Positions 1 through 6,076 of a stretch of 8,263 bases of DNA are shown in pieces (positions within the stretch are counted from its first letter, which is position 1; each line of letters begins with the position of its first letter). This DNA is from Terriglobia bacterium. Its GTDB lineage: Bacteria > Acidobacteriota > Terriglobia > UBA7540. The stretch covers positions 1 through 8,263 of the forward strand of contig JASHTR010000197.1 of the NCBI GenBank assembly GCA_030040455.1, in the 5' to 3' direction. The notes under the pieces are model-generated. The model did not search any database. It worked only from the letters and a program-made list of their open reading frames with translations, and had not been told where the DNA came from. A program made the position numbers and the translations under genes.

Positions 1-2663
1 GCGGGAATGTAGCAGGCCAGCAGCGCGACGCCCGTGAGGAGCAACGAGACCGCAACGAAAGTGAGCGGGTCGATGGGCTTGACGCCGTAAAGCAAGCTGG
101 ACAAGAACCGAGTCAGCGCGAGCGCGCTGGCGATTCCGATGGCAACACCGACCGTCGCCAGCTTGAGCCCCTGGCGAAGTACTATCTTGAGAACGTCACT
201 CTTCTGTGCCCCCAGCGCCATGCGAATGCCAATTTCATGCGTGCGGCGCGCGACCGAATGAGCCATAAGCCCATAAACACCTACCCCTGCCAGTGCCAAC
301 GCCGCCCCAGCAAAAGCTCCCGCGAGAAGCAGGATGAAGCGCCGCTCAGCTATCCACCCTCCCATGGCCTCCGCAAACGTCGAGGATTGCACGGGAATAC
401 TGGGATTTAGGTCATGGAAGATACGGCGTGCCGCAGGAACAACGGCGCCCGCAGGCAGCGTCGTGCGCAGAATAATCGCTGGCGAACTGTTGACGCCCAG
501 GCCGCGCTGACGATAATCCACATAAATGATAGGCGTCGGCGGCTGATCCAGCCCCTCCGCACGAATGTCGCCAACGACTCCGACAATTGTGAGCGGCTTG
601 ATGATGCCGTCCATGTTGCTGAAGTCAACCACCTGCCCAACGGGGTTTTCGTGCGGCCACTTCTGGCGCGCCAGCGTCTGGCTGATCACCGCAACATTCG
701 GCGCGTCGGTGCCATCCTGCGCGTTGAACAGCCGTCCGCGTATCAGCGGGATTCCCGCAGTAAGGAAAAACCCTTCACTTGCCACGGCATAATCCGCTTC
801 GCCGGTCTGCTTGCGATTCAGAGCGAAACGTCCCCACTCCTGGATATTCGTCGGCGCCGGCTGTCCATTGAGAATTAAGAATAGCCCGTCGGGGAACCCC
901 TCTGCGTCCGCTATGGGAAGCGCTCCAGTCACCCCAGCGGATACAACACCGGGAATCGTCCGCATCCGCGCCAGAACACCGTCAAGAAACTGAGTCTGTC
1001 GCGCGATAGCTGCCTGGCTTCGCTGAAAACTCAGTGCATCTTCTGTCAACGGAGGCGAAAACTTCACAATCAGCAGATTCTGTTCGCTGAATCCCGGGCT
1101 GACCGAAACCAATCGCAAAAAGCTTCGTCCCAAAAGTCCCGCGCCGACGAGCAACATCAGCGTTGCGGCAATCTCTCCGATCACGAGTACGCTGCGCGCT
1201 TTCTGGCTGCCACCGCTGTAACTCCGCGAGCCTGCGCTCAGCGCATCGTTCAGATCGACTCTGACGGCGCGCCACGCACCGAAAAGTCCCAGCCCCACCG
1301 CAACAATCAAGGTGGCGGCCAGCGTGAACAAAAGCACGGTTGCATTCATAGCGATGCCATGCTGGCGCGGCAAATTTGCAGGAAGGATCACCGGAAGCAA
1401 ATTCGTGGTCCACAGCGCGAGGAAAGTTCCCAACACTCCTCCAGCCGAGGCCAGCGCCAGCGATTCGGCAAGCAATTGCTGCACGAGGCGCCCCCGTCCC
1501 GCGCCCAGCGCCGCGCGCACGGCCAATTCCTTTCGCCGTGCCGAGACGCGTGCCAGCAGCAATCCGGCCACGTTCGCGCACGCCACGAGAAATAACAGAA
1601 GGACTGCGGAAAAAAGTGTGAGCAGGGCTCCGCGAACATTTCCGACCATGGCATCCGCCAACGGAATCACCGCGGCGTCGGTTAGAAAATAGTCGGAAAT
1701 CTCTTTTTTTCCATACTGCGCGTGAATTCGGCGCGCGATCGTGTCCAGGTCTGCGCGTGCTTGTTCGATAGTGACGCCCTCACGAAGGCGCCCAATGCCT
1801 TCTCCGTTGTGCGAGGTGCGGCTCATAGACCAGCCGTAACGCTCAGCCGCCACCCATGCCGATACGCCCGGAGGATAATCAAACCTCTGCGGCATCACCC
1901 CAACCACCGGATAAGCTGTTCCATTCATCGACAATCGGGCGTGCGACAGATCGTGCGCACCACCGAGGAATTGCCGCCAATAGCTGTAGCTTACGATCAT
2001 CGCCGGCGGGCCGTGGACCACCTGTTCATCAGGCGCAAACGAGCGCCCCAGAAAGGGCTGCACTCCGAGGGCCTTAAAAAAATCCTTGGAAACGCTGGCG
2101 ACATTCATACGCACAGGCTCGCTGCCGCCAGACACGGATCCCGGACCATAGCTGAACACCGCCAGGGCGCTCAGCGTGCGGTTTTGCGCCCGGAAATCCA
2201 GGAAGTTCGGATCGGCCAAATGGGCTCGATGACCGTTTGCCTCCTGTTCCCATACCGTCACGATTTGTCGCGGATTCGGATAAGGGAGCGGGCGCAGAAG
2301 TACCGCATCTACAACCGAAAAAATCGCCGTGGATGCGCCAATGCCCAACGCCAGAGTGATAGTCGCAACCGCCGTGAAGCCCGGGTTCCGGCGTAGTTGG
2401 CGGAGGCCGTAGCGGACATCTTGCAAGAAACTCTCGATGAAATTTACCCGGCGCATATCCCGGCACGCCTCTTTGATCTGCTCGACGCCACCTAACTCGC
2501 GCAGGGCGGCGTAGCGAGCTTCCTCCGGGGCCATTCCTTGCGCGACCTTTTCCTGGGTGAGATTTTCTAGATGAAAACGAAGTTCTTCGCTGAGCTCTCG
2601 CTCGACGCGACCCTCGCGAAAGAGCGATCGGAGGCGAAGCGGAAGTTTGTATGTCCAACGCAT
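1..2663 (-). CDS. ADOP-family (MacB/FtsX-like) orphan ABC permease, C-terminus cut by window edge
   Basis: Translating the minus strand from ATG at 2663 gives one uninterrupted frame of 887 codons to the left edge. By residue: 1-75 is the soluble prefix typical of acidobacterial permeases ([15 protein letters not shown], then SEELRFHLE); 80-95 holds [15 protein letters not shown]; 97-122 is the first membrane segment ([20 protein letters not shown]); about 125-340 is a MacB-like extracytoplasmic domain; 345-470 is the first FtsX membrane unit ([19 protein letters not shown] at about 361-379); 490-515 is a further membrane segment; about 520-770 is a second external domain; 775 to the edge is the second FtsX unit ([20 protein letters not shown]). 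Usual family length is 800-900, so perhaps 20 residues are missing. No ATPase gene is adjacent, as is usual for ADOP. The family is linked to MacB-type export or mechanotransmission; the substrate is unknown. Start choice: in-frame TGA lies a few codons upstream, and no good Shine-Dalgarno is seen. It follows padR by 100 bases on the same strand. Confidence 0.93.
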   Translation of the reverse strand, partial: MRWTYKLPLRLRSLFREGRVERELSEELRFHLENLTQEKVAQGMAPEEARYAALRELGGVEQIKEACRDMRRVNFIESFLQDVRYGLRQLRRNPGFTAVATITLALGIGASTAIFSVVDAVLLRPLPYPNPRQIVTVWEQEANGHRAHLADPNFLDFRAQNRTLSALAVFSYGPGSVSGGSEPVRMNVASVSKDFFKALGVQPFLGRSFAPDEQVVHGPPAMIVSYSYWRQFLGGAHDLSHARLSMNGTAYPVVGVMPQRFDYPPGVSAWVAAERYGWSMSRTSHNGEGIGRLREGVTIEQARADLDTIARRIHAQYGKKEISDYFLTDAAVIPLADAMVGNVRGALLTLFSAVLLLFLVACANVAGLLLARVSARRKELAVRAALGAGRGRLVQQLLAESLALASAGGVLGTFLALWTTNLLPVILPANLPRQHGIAMNATVLLFTLAATLIVAVGLGLFGAWRAVRVDLNDALSAGSRSYSGGSQKARSVLVIGEIAATLMLLVGAGLLGRSFLRLVSVSPGFSEQNLLIVKFSPPLTEDALSFQRSQAAIARQTQFLDGVLARMRTIPGVVSAGVTGALPIADAEGFPDGLFLILNGQPAPTNIQEWGRFALNRKQTGEADYAVASEGFFLTAGIPLIRGRLFNAQDGTDAPNVAVISQTLARQKWPHENPVGQVVDFSNMDGIIKPLTIVGVVGDIRAEGLDQPPTPIIYVDYRQRGLGVNSSPAIILRTTLPAGAVVPAARRIFHDLNPSIPVQSSTFAEAMGGWIAERRFILLLAGAFAGAALALAGVGVYGLMAHSVARRTHEIGIRMALGAQKSDVLKIVLRQGLKLATVGVAIGIASALALTRFLSSLLYGVKPIDPLTFVAVSLLLTGVALLACYIP

Positions 2664-2669
2664 AGAAGC

Positions 2670-2757
2670 TATCAGCCGTCAGCGTTCAGCTTTCAGCAAA
2701 CAACCGCGGTTGATGGCCGTTTGCTGAAAGCTGACCGCTGATCGCTGAACGCCGATC
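2670..2757. repeat. Heptad-periodic inverted repeat between padR and the ADOP gene
   Basis: The left arm (2670-2697) is four tandem 7-mers of form NNTCAGC: TATCAGC, CGTCAGC, GTTCAGC, TTTCAGC. The right arm (2723-2757) is the inverted counterpart, GCTGANN, as GCTGAAA, GCTGACC, GCTGATC, GCTGAAC and a decayed GCCGATC. The inner 14 bases pair perfectly (AGCTTTCAGCAAAC at 2688-2701 with 2719-2732) around a 17-base loop, which itself contains the palindrome AACCGCGGTT (2702-2711). It fills nearly the whole gap between the padR stop and the ADOP start, so the padR-ADOP transcript would carry it as a hairpin. There is no T-run, so a simple intrinsic terminator is unlikely. Confidence 0.85.
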
Positions 2758-2763
2758 GCTTTT

Positions 2764-3093
2764 TCATGACATCTCCAGCACCAAGCCGATGGCGGTGGAG
2801 AGCCTGTGCCAGTTGGCCTCTTCCCGCTCCAGATACTTGCGCCCCGCCGCTGTCAACAAATAGAACTTCGCCCGGCGATTGTTCTCGGACTCACCCCACT
2901 TCGCCTTAATCCATCCGTTCTGCTCGAGCCGATGGAGAGCGGGGTAGAGCGCTCCTTGATGCACCTGGAGCACTTCCTTCGATACCTGCCGGATGCGCTG
3001 GGCAATGCCCCAGCCGTGCATCGGCTCAAGAGTCAGGGTCTTGAGGATCAGCAGGTCTAACGTGCCTTGGACTAAGTCGGTGGGCTTGCTCAC
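2764..3093 (-). CDS. PadR-family transcriptional regulator (acidobacterial type)
   Basis: This 109-residue protein is a winged-helix PadR regulator of usual length for the short subfamily. Residues 6-20 (DLVQGTLDLLILKTL) form the first helix. The wHTH continues through MHGWGIAQRI (25-34) and the recognition segment QGALYPALHRLEQNGWI (46-62). The wing has SENNRRAKFYLLTAAGRKYL (69-88), and a short C-terminal dimerisation helix ends the protein. PadR proteins usually repress their own operon and a neighbouring transporter until a ligand or stress releases them, and this type characteristically precedes ADOP permeases. The start is GTG at 3093, supported by GAGAGG (complement of 3101-3106) seven bases upstream and by the conserved MSKPTDLVQGTLDLL beginning. 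It is the first gene of a two-gene unit with the ADOP permease. Regulation by its own product is inferred from the dyad around its promoter. Confidence 0.95.
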   Translation of the reverse strand: MSKPTDLVQGTLDLLILKTLTLEPMHGWGIAQRIRQVSKEVLQVHQGALYPALHRLEQNGWIKAKWGESENNRRAKFYLLTAAGRKYLEREEANWHRLSTAIGLVLEMS

Positions 3094-3100
3094 GTTTATT

Positions 3101-3106
3101 CCTCTC
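3101..3106 (-). promoter_or_regulatory. Ribosome binding site of padR
   Basis: GAGAGG on the minus strand lies seven bases before the GTG start of padR. It is the main support for a GTG start here, since no ATG is available near the conserved N-terminus. Confidence 0.75.
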
Positions 3107-3108
3107 AG

Positions 3109-3148
3109 TTATTGACAAGCAGGATCATACACCCACCCTTGTCAGTAA
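3109..3148. promoter_or_regulatory. Probable PadR operator dyad
   Basis: TTATTGACAAG (3109-3119) and CTTGTCAGTAA (3138-3148) are inverted copies matching at 10 of 11 positions, with an 18-base spacer and half-site centres 29 bases apart. One half-site covers the expected transcription start of padR, and the other abuts and overlaps the -35 hexamer. Binding at both would occlude the promoter. That PadR itself binds here is inferred from position. Confidence 0.65.
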
Positions 3149-3152
3149 TCAA
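3124..3152 (-). promoter_or_regulatory. Sigma70-like promoter of padR-ADOP
   Basis: Read on the minus strand: -35 TTGATT (3152-3147), a 17-base spacer, and -10 TATGAT (3129-3124). The predicted start near 3117 gives a leader of about 24 bases carrying the GAGAGG ribosome site. The -10 matches consensus at five of six positions, the -35 at four of six, and the spacing is ideal. Confidence 0.75.
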
Positions 3153-3200
3153 GAGGAACTTTTAAAATGCCACCATGACCGGTCTTCGGAACTCCGGCCC

Positions 3201-3382
3201 GGAAGAGGGTGTGAAAAAATTAGAAGACAAGCAAAAAGCCTCACGCCAAGTCGCAAAGCCGAAAAACAAGTTGAAAGTCAAAGGTTAAAGGACTTCTCCT
3301 TATAAACTTTCGACTCTCGACTTTGAACTTTCAACTTGTCTTTGCGTCTTGGCGAGAGGATGTTAATTTTTTTACACCTTCC
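3201..3382. repeat. 182-base long-hairpin (MITE/REP-like) intergenic element
   Basis: The ends are inverted copies: GGAAGAGGGTGTGAAAAAAT from 3201 pairs with a segment ending TTTTTTTACACCTTCC at 3382. Inside, CCTCACGCCAAGTCGCAAAG (3239-3258) pairs with 3340-3359 at 18 of 20 positions. ACAAGTTGAAAGT (3266-3278) pairs perfectly with ACTTTCAACTTGT (3327-3339). TCAAAG (3279-3284) pairs with CTTTGA (3321-3326). The whole can fold into one long imperfect stem. No target-site duplication or coding capacity is visible. Motifs such as CGCCAAG-CGCAAAG and TTCAACTT resemble dispersed intergenic repeats I have seen in environmental bacterial genomes, but I cannot name a family. Confidence 0.8.
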
Positions 3383-3428
3383 AACCCGCGGGTTCAGGAA
3401 GGCGCGCGCGACTCGATCCGAAACGTTT

Positions 3429-3468
3429 TTCGGCAACCGCCTTAACATTTGATATAATCGCGGCGGTT
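3429..3468 (+). promoter_or_regulatory. Candidate plus-strand promoter (TATAAT) within a small dyad
   Basis: A perfect -10 hexamer TATAAT (3453-3458) stands in an AT-rich patch. The -35 is poor (TTCGGC at 3429-3434, 18-base spacing). The hexamer lies in the loop of an inverted repeat, AACCGCC (3435-3441) with GGCGGTT (3462-3468). If active, it would give comM a leader of about 365 bases containing the downstream palindrome cluster. Confidence 0.35.
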
Positions 3469-3548
3469 TGAGAGCCTGTGTAAAAGGCCCGGATTTGTGC
3501 TGTCACGGCGATGTCCCCGTTGCCGAAGTAATTGAAGTCTCGCGGCCC

Positions 3549-3751
3549 GTCATTCCGAGGCAGCGAAGCGGTCCTGAGCGCAGCGAAGGGGGAATCTCAA
3601 ACGAGCACTCAGCATTCAGCCATCAGCTCGCAAACCTCAGGTTCTTTGTCGACCGCTGAAAGCTGATTGCTAAAAGCGGGATTCTTCGCTTTGTTCAGAA
3701 TGACAGGCGAAGGGCTCAGAGATGACAGCGAACGGGCCCGGAATGACAGCG
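3549..3751. repeat. Nested inverted-repeat cluster upstream of comM
   Basis: The outer left arm (3549-3598) starts GTCATTCCGAG and contains CAGCGAAG twice and GGAATCTC. The outer right arm (3679-3705) is its decayed reverse complement: GGATTCTTCGCT, TTCAG, AATGACA. Between them lies a second palindrome of another type: left heptads ACTCAGC, ATTCAGC, CATCAGC (3607-3627), and right heptads GCTGAAA, GCTGATT, GCTAAAA (3655-3675). Two further short ATGACAGCG copies follow at 3722-3730 and 3743-3751. The outer sequence resembles the dispersed TCATTCCGAG/GGAATC repeats seen between genes in many environmental bacteria. Confidence 0.75.
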
Positions 3752-3831
3752 TTTAAGATCGTTTTTCTGTAGCCTGTTAAGGCGCCGCGACAGCATTTCA
3801 GATTTTCGCGAGGCCCGCAGACCAGCCTCCT

Positions 3832-5364
3832 ATGCTATTTAAGACCTTCAGCGCCGCTGTTTTCGGCATTGACGCTTACCTGGTGGAAGTGGAAGTTGAC
3901 ATTTCGGCCGGGCAAGCGTACTTCACGACCGTAGGCTTGCCAGACGCCGCCGTCCGCGAGAGCCGGGAGCGGATCAAATCCGCCATCAAGAATTGCGGCC
4001 TGGAATTTCCCTTCCAAAACGTCACGGTAAACCTTGCTCCGGCAGACGTCAAAAAAGAAGGCTCGGGGTTTGACCTTGCCATCGCCCTCGGGATTCTTGG
4101 AACAACCGGCGTGTTGCTGAAAACGAGCCTGAAGGATTGTATCTTCCTGGGCGAGCTCTCGCTCGATGGTGGGTTGCGCCCCATCAAGGGCGCTCTCTCC
4201 ATCGCCGCCATGGCGAGGCAGAAGGGCATTCGCAGTCTCGTGCTGCCGGCCGAGAACGCCCGCGAAGCCGCCGTCGTTCGGGACGTTGCGGTTTATGGCA
4301 TGAAGTCGCTGCCCGAAGTGCTGGATTTTATTAATGAGACGCGCCCGTTCGTTCCTGCGCGCGCGAATGTGGCCGAAATGCTCGCCGAAACCGGGCAGTA
4401 CCCGGTAGATTTCCACGACGTCAAAGGCCAGCTTCACGCCAAGCGTGCCATTGAGGCCGCCACGGCCGGCGGCCACAACATCCTCATGATCGGTCCGCCC
4501 GGGGCCGGGAAGACGATGCTGGCCAAGCGCATCCCGACCATCCTTCCTCCGTTAAACTTCGACGAAGCCATTCAAACCACCAAGATTCACAGCGTGGCAG
4601 GCGTGCTGGAGCCGGGCGTGGGCCTGATGGGCGCGCGACCTTTCCGTGCTCCTCATCACACCATATCAGACGCCGGATTGATTGGTGGCGGTGCCGTCCC
4701 GCGGCCGGGCGAAGTGAGCCTGGCTCACAATGGGCTTTTGTTTCTCGACGAGCTGCCCGAATTCCAGCGCAACGTGCTGGAAGCGCTCCGGCAGCCGCTC
4801 GAAGACGGCGCGGTGACGATTTCCCGCGCGGCGATGGCGCTCACTTTTCCCGCGCGCTTTATGCTGGCTGCCGCCATGAATCCATGCCCGTGCGGGTTTT
4901 TCAACGACCCGTCGCGCCAGTGCACCTGCACCCCTCCCATGATCCAGCGCTACATCTCAAAGATTTCCGGGCCGCTCCTCGATCGCATTGATATTCATAT
5001 CGACATGCCGGCAGTGAAGTACCGGGAGCTGCGGGATGATTCGGGGGGCGAAAGCTCGGAGGCCATCCGCCAGCGGGTCGTCAAGGCACGCCAGAGGCAG
5101 TTTGCCCGCTACCAGGGCGAGAAGATTTATGCGAACGCGCAGATGAGCCCGCGCCAGATCCGGAAGTATTGCGCCATCTCGGCAGAGTGCGAGCAATTGC
5201 TTGAAAGCGCTGTGAACCGGCTCGGCCTGAGCGCTCGCGCGCACGACCGCATCCTGAAGGTGGCGCGCACGCTCGCGGACCTTGAAGGAGCAGAGTCGAT
5301 CGGGTCGGCGCACATCTCGGAAGCCATCCAATACCGCTCGCTCGACCGTAATTACTGGGCGTGA
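3832..5364 (+). CDS. comM: ComM/YifB-family AAA+ ATPase (magnesium chelatase-like)
   Basis: This complete 510-residue protein matches the usual family length of about 500. Residues 1-165 are the N-terminal ChlI domain with a Lon-protease-like fold ([19 protein letters not shown] at 30-48; [20 protein letters not shown] at 66-85). The AAA+ core follows, with Walker A GPPGAGKT (221-228), Walker B LLFLDE (302-307), a sensor-1 region AAMNPCPCG (347-355) and an arginine-finger segment [10 protein letters not shown] (380-389). A four-cysteine cluster CPCG-x9-CTC (352-366) is typical. The C-terminal sensor-2 helix bundle has [19 protein letters not shown] (466-484). ComM of Vibrio is a hexameric branch-migration helicase that extends strand integration during natural transformation; the family is widespread, so competence is not proven here. 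The start at 3832 is fixed by the conserved [15 protein letters not shown], although no strong Shine-Dalgarno precedes it. All catalytic motifs are present. Confidence 0.97.
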   Translation: MLFKTFSAAVFGIDAYLVEVEVDISAGQAYFTTVGLPDAAVRESRERIKSAIKNCGLEFPFQNVTVNLAPADVKKEGSGFDLAIALGILGTTGVLLKTSLKDCIFLGELSLDGGLRPIKGALSIAAMARQKGIRSLVLPAENAREAAVVRDVAVYGMKSLPEVLDFINETRPFVPARANVAEMLAETGQYPVDFHDVKGQLHAKRAIEAATAGGHNILMIGPPGAGKTMLAKRIPTILPPLNFDEAIQTTKIHSVAGVLEPGVGLMGARPFRAPHHTISDAGLIGGGAVPRPGEVSLAHNGLLFLDELPEFQRNVLEALRQPLEDGAVTISRAAMALTFPARFMLAAAMNPCPCGFFNDPSRQCTCTPPMIQRYISKISGPLLDRIDIHIDMPAVKYRELRDDSGGESSEAIRQRVVKARQRQFARYQGEKIYANAQMSPRQIRKYCAISAECEQLLESAVNRLGLSARAHDRILKVARTLADLEGAESIGSAHISEAIQYRSLDRNYWA

Positions 5365-5430
5365 GGCGATTGCAAGGCTCGCGGCTCGCCGCCAGTGGGG
5401 CAAGCAGCAAGCCGGCAGTGGGAACTCTGC
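5365..5430. other. Convergent gap between comM and the toxin-antitoxin pair
   Basis: Sixty-six bases separate the comM stop from the antitoxin stop on the opposite strand. Only a small GC-rich hairpin is possible (GCGG-CTCG-CCGC near 5377-5388), and neither side has a T-run. No convincing intrinsic terminator is seen, so the convergent transcripts may overlap or end by another mechanism. Confidence 0.4.
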
Positions 5431-5661
5431 TTATCGCAACTGATGCCGCGAACGCGGCATGGCTACGATCACCGAACGGAGGAAAGAGTTGACGTCTTCC
5501 GACGAGCTGAATACGGCCGCAACATCCGGCTCGAGGACAACGGCCACAGCGCCTCCGGCCATCTTTCCTGCAAACCGATTAGCCTTGGCTCGCCGGTAAT
5601 CGAACCGATATTCCTCCCGCATTGCATCCCGCTCCCTTCGGCGCTTCTTACGGTCTGACAT
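5431..5661 (-). CDS. Probable antitoxin partner of the BrnT-like toxin
   Basis: This small protein of 76 residues is read from ATG at 5661. A very basic stretch (MSDRKKRRRERDA) precedes the core MREEYRFDY (14-22), and then comes VAVVLEPDVAAVFSSSEDVNSFL (about 40-62). The pattern MREEY-F-Y plus VVL-PDVA-VF-S-E-VN--L is one I recall from small proteins encoded next to BrnT-type toxins; it differs from the classical BrnA with its CopG-like domain. The ATG overlaps the 3' end of brnT by 14 bases, which indicates translational coupling and a toxin-first order, as in brnTA. Other possible starts are TTG at 5679 and ATG at 5622; the latter leaves just the conserved core of 63 residues. The Gly-rich region is less conserved than I would expect. 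Its function as an antitoxin is inferred from the family likeness and its position. Confidence 0.72.
   Translation of the reverse strand: MSDRKKRRRERDAMREEYRFDYRRAKANRFAGKMAGGAVAVVLEPDVAAVFSSSEDVNSFLRSVIVAMPRSRHQLR
5443..5460. repeat. Perfect 18-base hairpin in the 3' end of the antitoxin gene
   Basis: ATGCCGCG (5443-5450) and CGCGGCAT (5453-5460) are perfect inverted copies separated by AA. They fall on the last codons of the antitoxin gene, just before its stop. It could stabilise the 3' end of the toxin-antitoxin mRNA or contribute to termination, but no T-tract follows. Confidence 0.6.
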
Positions 5662-5929
5662 TCTCGTCTTTACGCTCAAGCCGAGTTGCCTTTCGGGAGC
5701 TGATGGTCCGAATTCTTGTTCCGCGATTTGTGAAGCAAACTAAAACCAGTCTTCGTTTCACTGAATGTCCAATGATAATCTCACGCGGCTCTTGTTCGGA
5801 GTGTTCCTCGTCTTCGAAAATACGAGCAAACGGGTCGGCGAAGACCGTCAGCGCTTCCTGAAAATTAACCCCATGGGATTCTTGATTGGACTTCGCCTTC
5901 CTCGGATCCCACTCAAACTCAACACCCAT
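5648..5929 (-). CDS. brnT: BrnT-family type II toxin (RelE-like ribonuclease)
   Basis: This complete protein of 93 residues has the usual BrnT length and order of motifs: FEWDPRKAKSNQESHGVNF (5-23), EALTVFADPFA (25-35), the acidic EDEEHS (39-44), EPREIIIGHS (47-56), the beta strand LVLVCFTNRG (61-70) and the basic C-terminus RIRTISSRKATRLER (72-86). BrnT of Brucella folds like RelE-type RNases and blocks translation when free of its antitoxin. All the landmarks I know are present, so it looks active. I chose ATG at 5929 because family members begin with MxFEWD. The frame stays open to GTG at 6085, but that extension has no family likeness and crosses the likely promoter. The gene overlaps the downstream probable antitoxin gene by 14 bases. 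The cistron order toxin then antitoxin fits brnTA. Confidence 0.9.
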   Translation of the reverse strand: MGVEFEWDPRKAKSNQESHGVNFQEALTVFADPFARIFEDEEHSEQEPREIIIGHSVKRRLVLVCFTNRGTRIRTISSRKATRLERKDENVRP

Positions 5930-5938
5930 TCCGCGCTT

Positions 5939-5947
5939 ATGATACCA
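5939..5947 (-). promoter_or_regulatory. Extended -10 promoter of the toxin-antitoxin pair
   Basis: On the minus strand TGG-TATCAT is an extended -10 element (TGN followed by a hexamer matching TATAAT at five positions). No convincing -35 is seen at 16-18 bases, which extended -10 promoters tolerate. The predicted start lies within about three bases of the brnT ATG at 5929, so the mRNA would be leaderless or nearly so. Confidence 0.5.
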
Positions 5948-6076
5948 TGCGGGATGCGAAAGTCTGCTTGTTTTGATCTTTAGGGAAGATTGCTTACCCT
6001 GTGCGGTGGGAAAGCGGGAGAAGGAGCCGCACCCCGCAAGGCGTACTGCGAAGCCGCACGACGGAGTTGCTATTCC

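Larger units (their letters stand above)
3094..3831. other. 738-base non-coding region rich in palindromic repeats
   Basis: No credible gene is seen between padR and comM. The only open frame of note (3468-3659, plus) runs through repeat sequence, and its product resembles nothing I know. Contents from left to right: the padR promoter and operator, a 182-base hairpin element (3201-3382), the short palindrome AACCCGCGGGTT (3383-3394), a candidate plus-strand promoter (TATAAT at 3453), a nested inverted-repeat cluster (3549-3751), and an 80-base stretch before comM with no recognisable signal. No tRNA, riboswitch or CRISPR array was recognised. Confidence 0.75.

Noticed and set aside
414..878. 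Plus-strand open frame of 154 codons
   Set aside because: It is antisense to the second external domain of the permease, with no family likeness.
982..1581. Minus-strand open frame of 199 codons
   Set aside because: It lies in another frame inside the ADOP gene. The real frame from 2663 reads through with conserved permease motifs, and this one gives a low-complexity Arg/Ala-rich product.
1722..2396. Plus-strand open frame of 224 codons
   Set aside because: It is antisense to the ADOP gene and Arg/His-rich, with no recognisable motif; it is a by-product of GC-rich codon bias.
2074..2658. Minus-strand open frame of 194 codons at the start of the ADOP region
   Set aside because: It is out of frame with the conserved ADOP N-terminus ([15 protein letters not shown], frame of 2663) and is Arg/Ser/Pro-rich.
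1..2663. Frameshifted or broken permease gene
   Set aside because: I suspected this because several overlapping frames look open here. Reading from 2663 gives 887 codons without a stop, and conserved motifs stay in phase to the edge.
2670..2757. CRISPR array or intrinsic terminator
   Set aside because: The units are only seven bases with no spacers and occur in inverted arms, so this is not CRISPR. No T-run follows the stem on the minus strand, so it is not a standard terminator.
3201..3382. Insertion sequence
   Set aside because: It has no transposase frame and no visible target duplication. It is better described as a non-autonomous palindromic element.
3468..3659. Plus-strand open frame of 63 codons upstream of comM
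   Set aside because: Most of it is repeat sequence (the TCATTCCGAG arm and TCAGC heptads). It has no ribosome site and no recognisable protein.
3835..4476. Minus-strand open frame of 213 codons opposite comM
   Set aside because: It is antisense to a fully conserved comM reading frame and carries no motifs of its own.
5395..5658. Plus-strand open frame of 87 codons opposite the antitoxin
   Set aside because: The opposite strand has the family-like protein and the overlap with brnT; this frame has no recognisable features.
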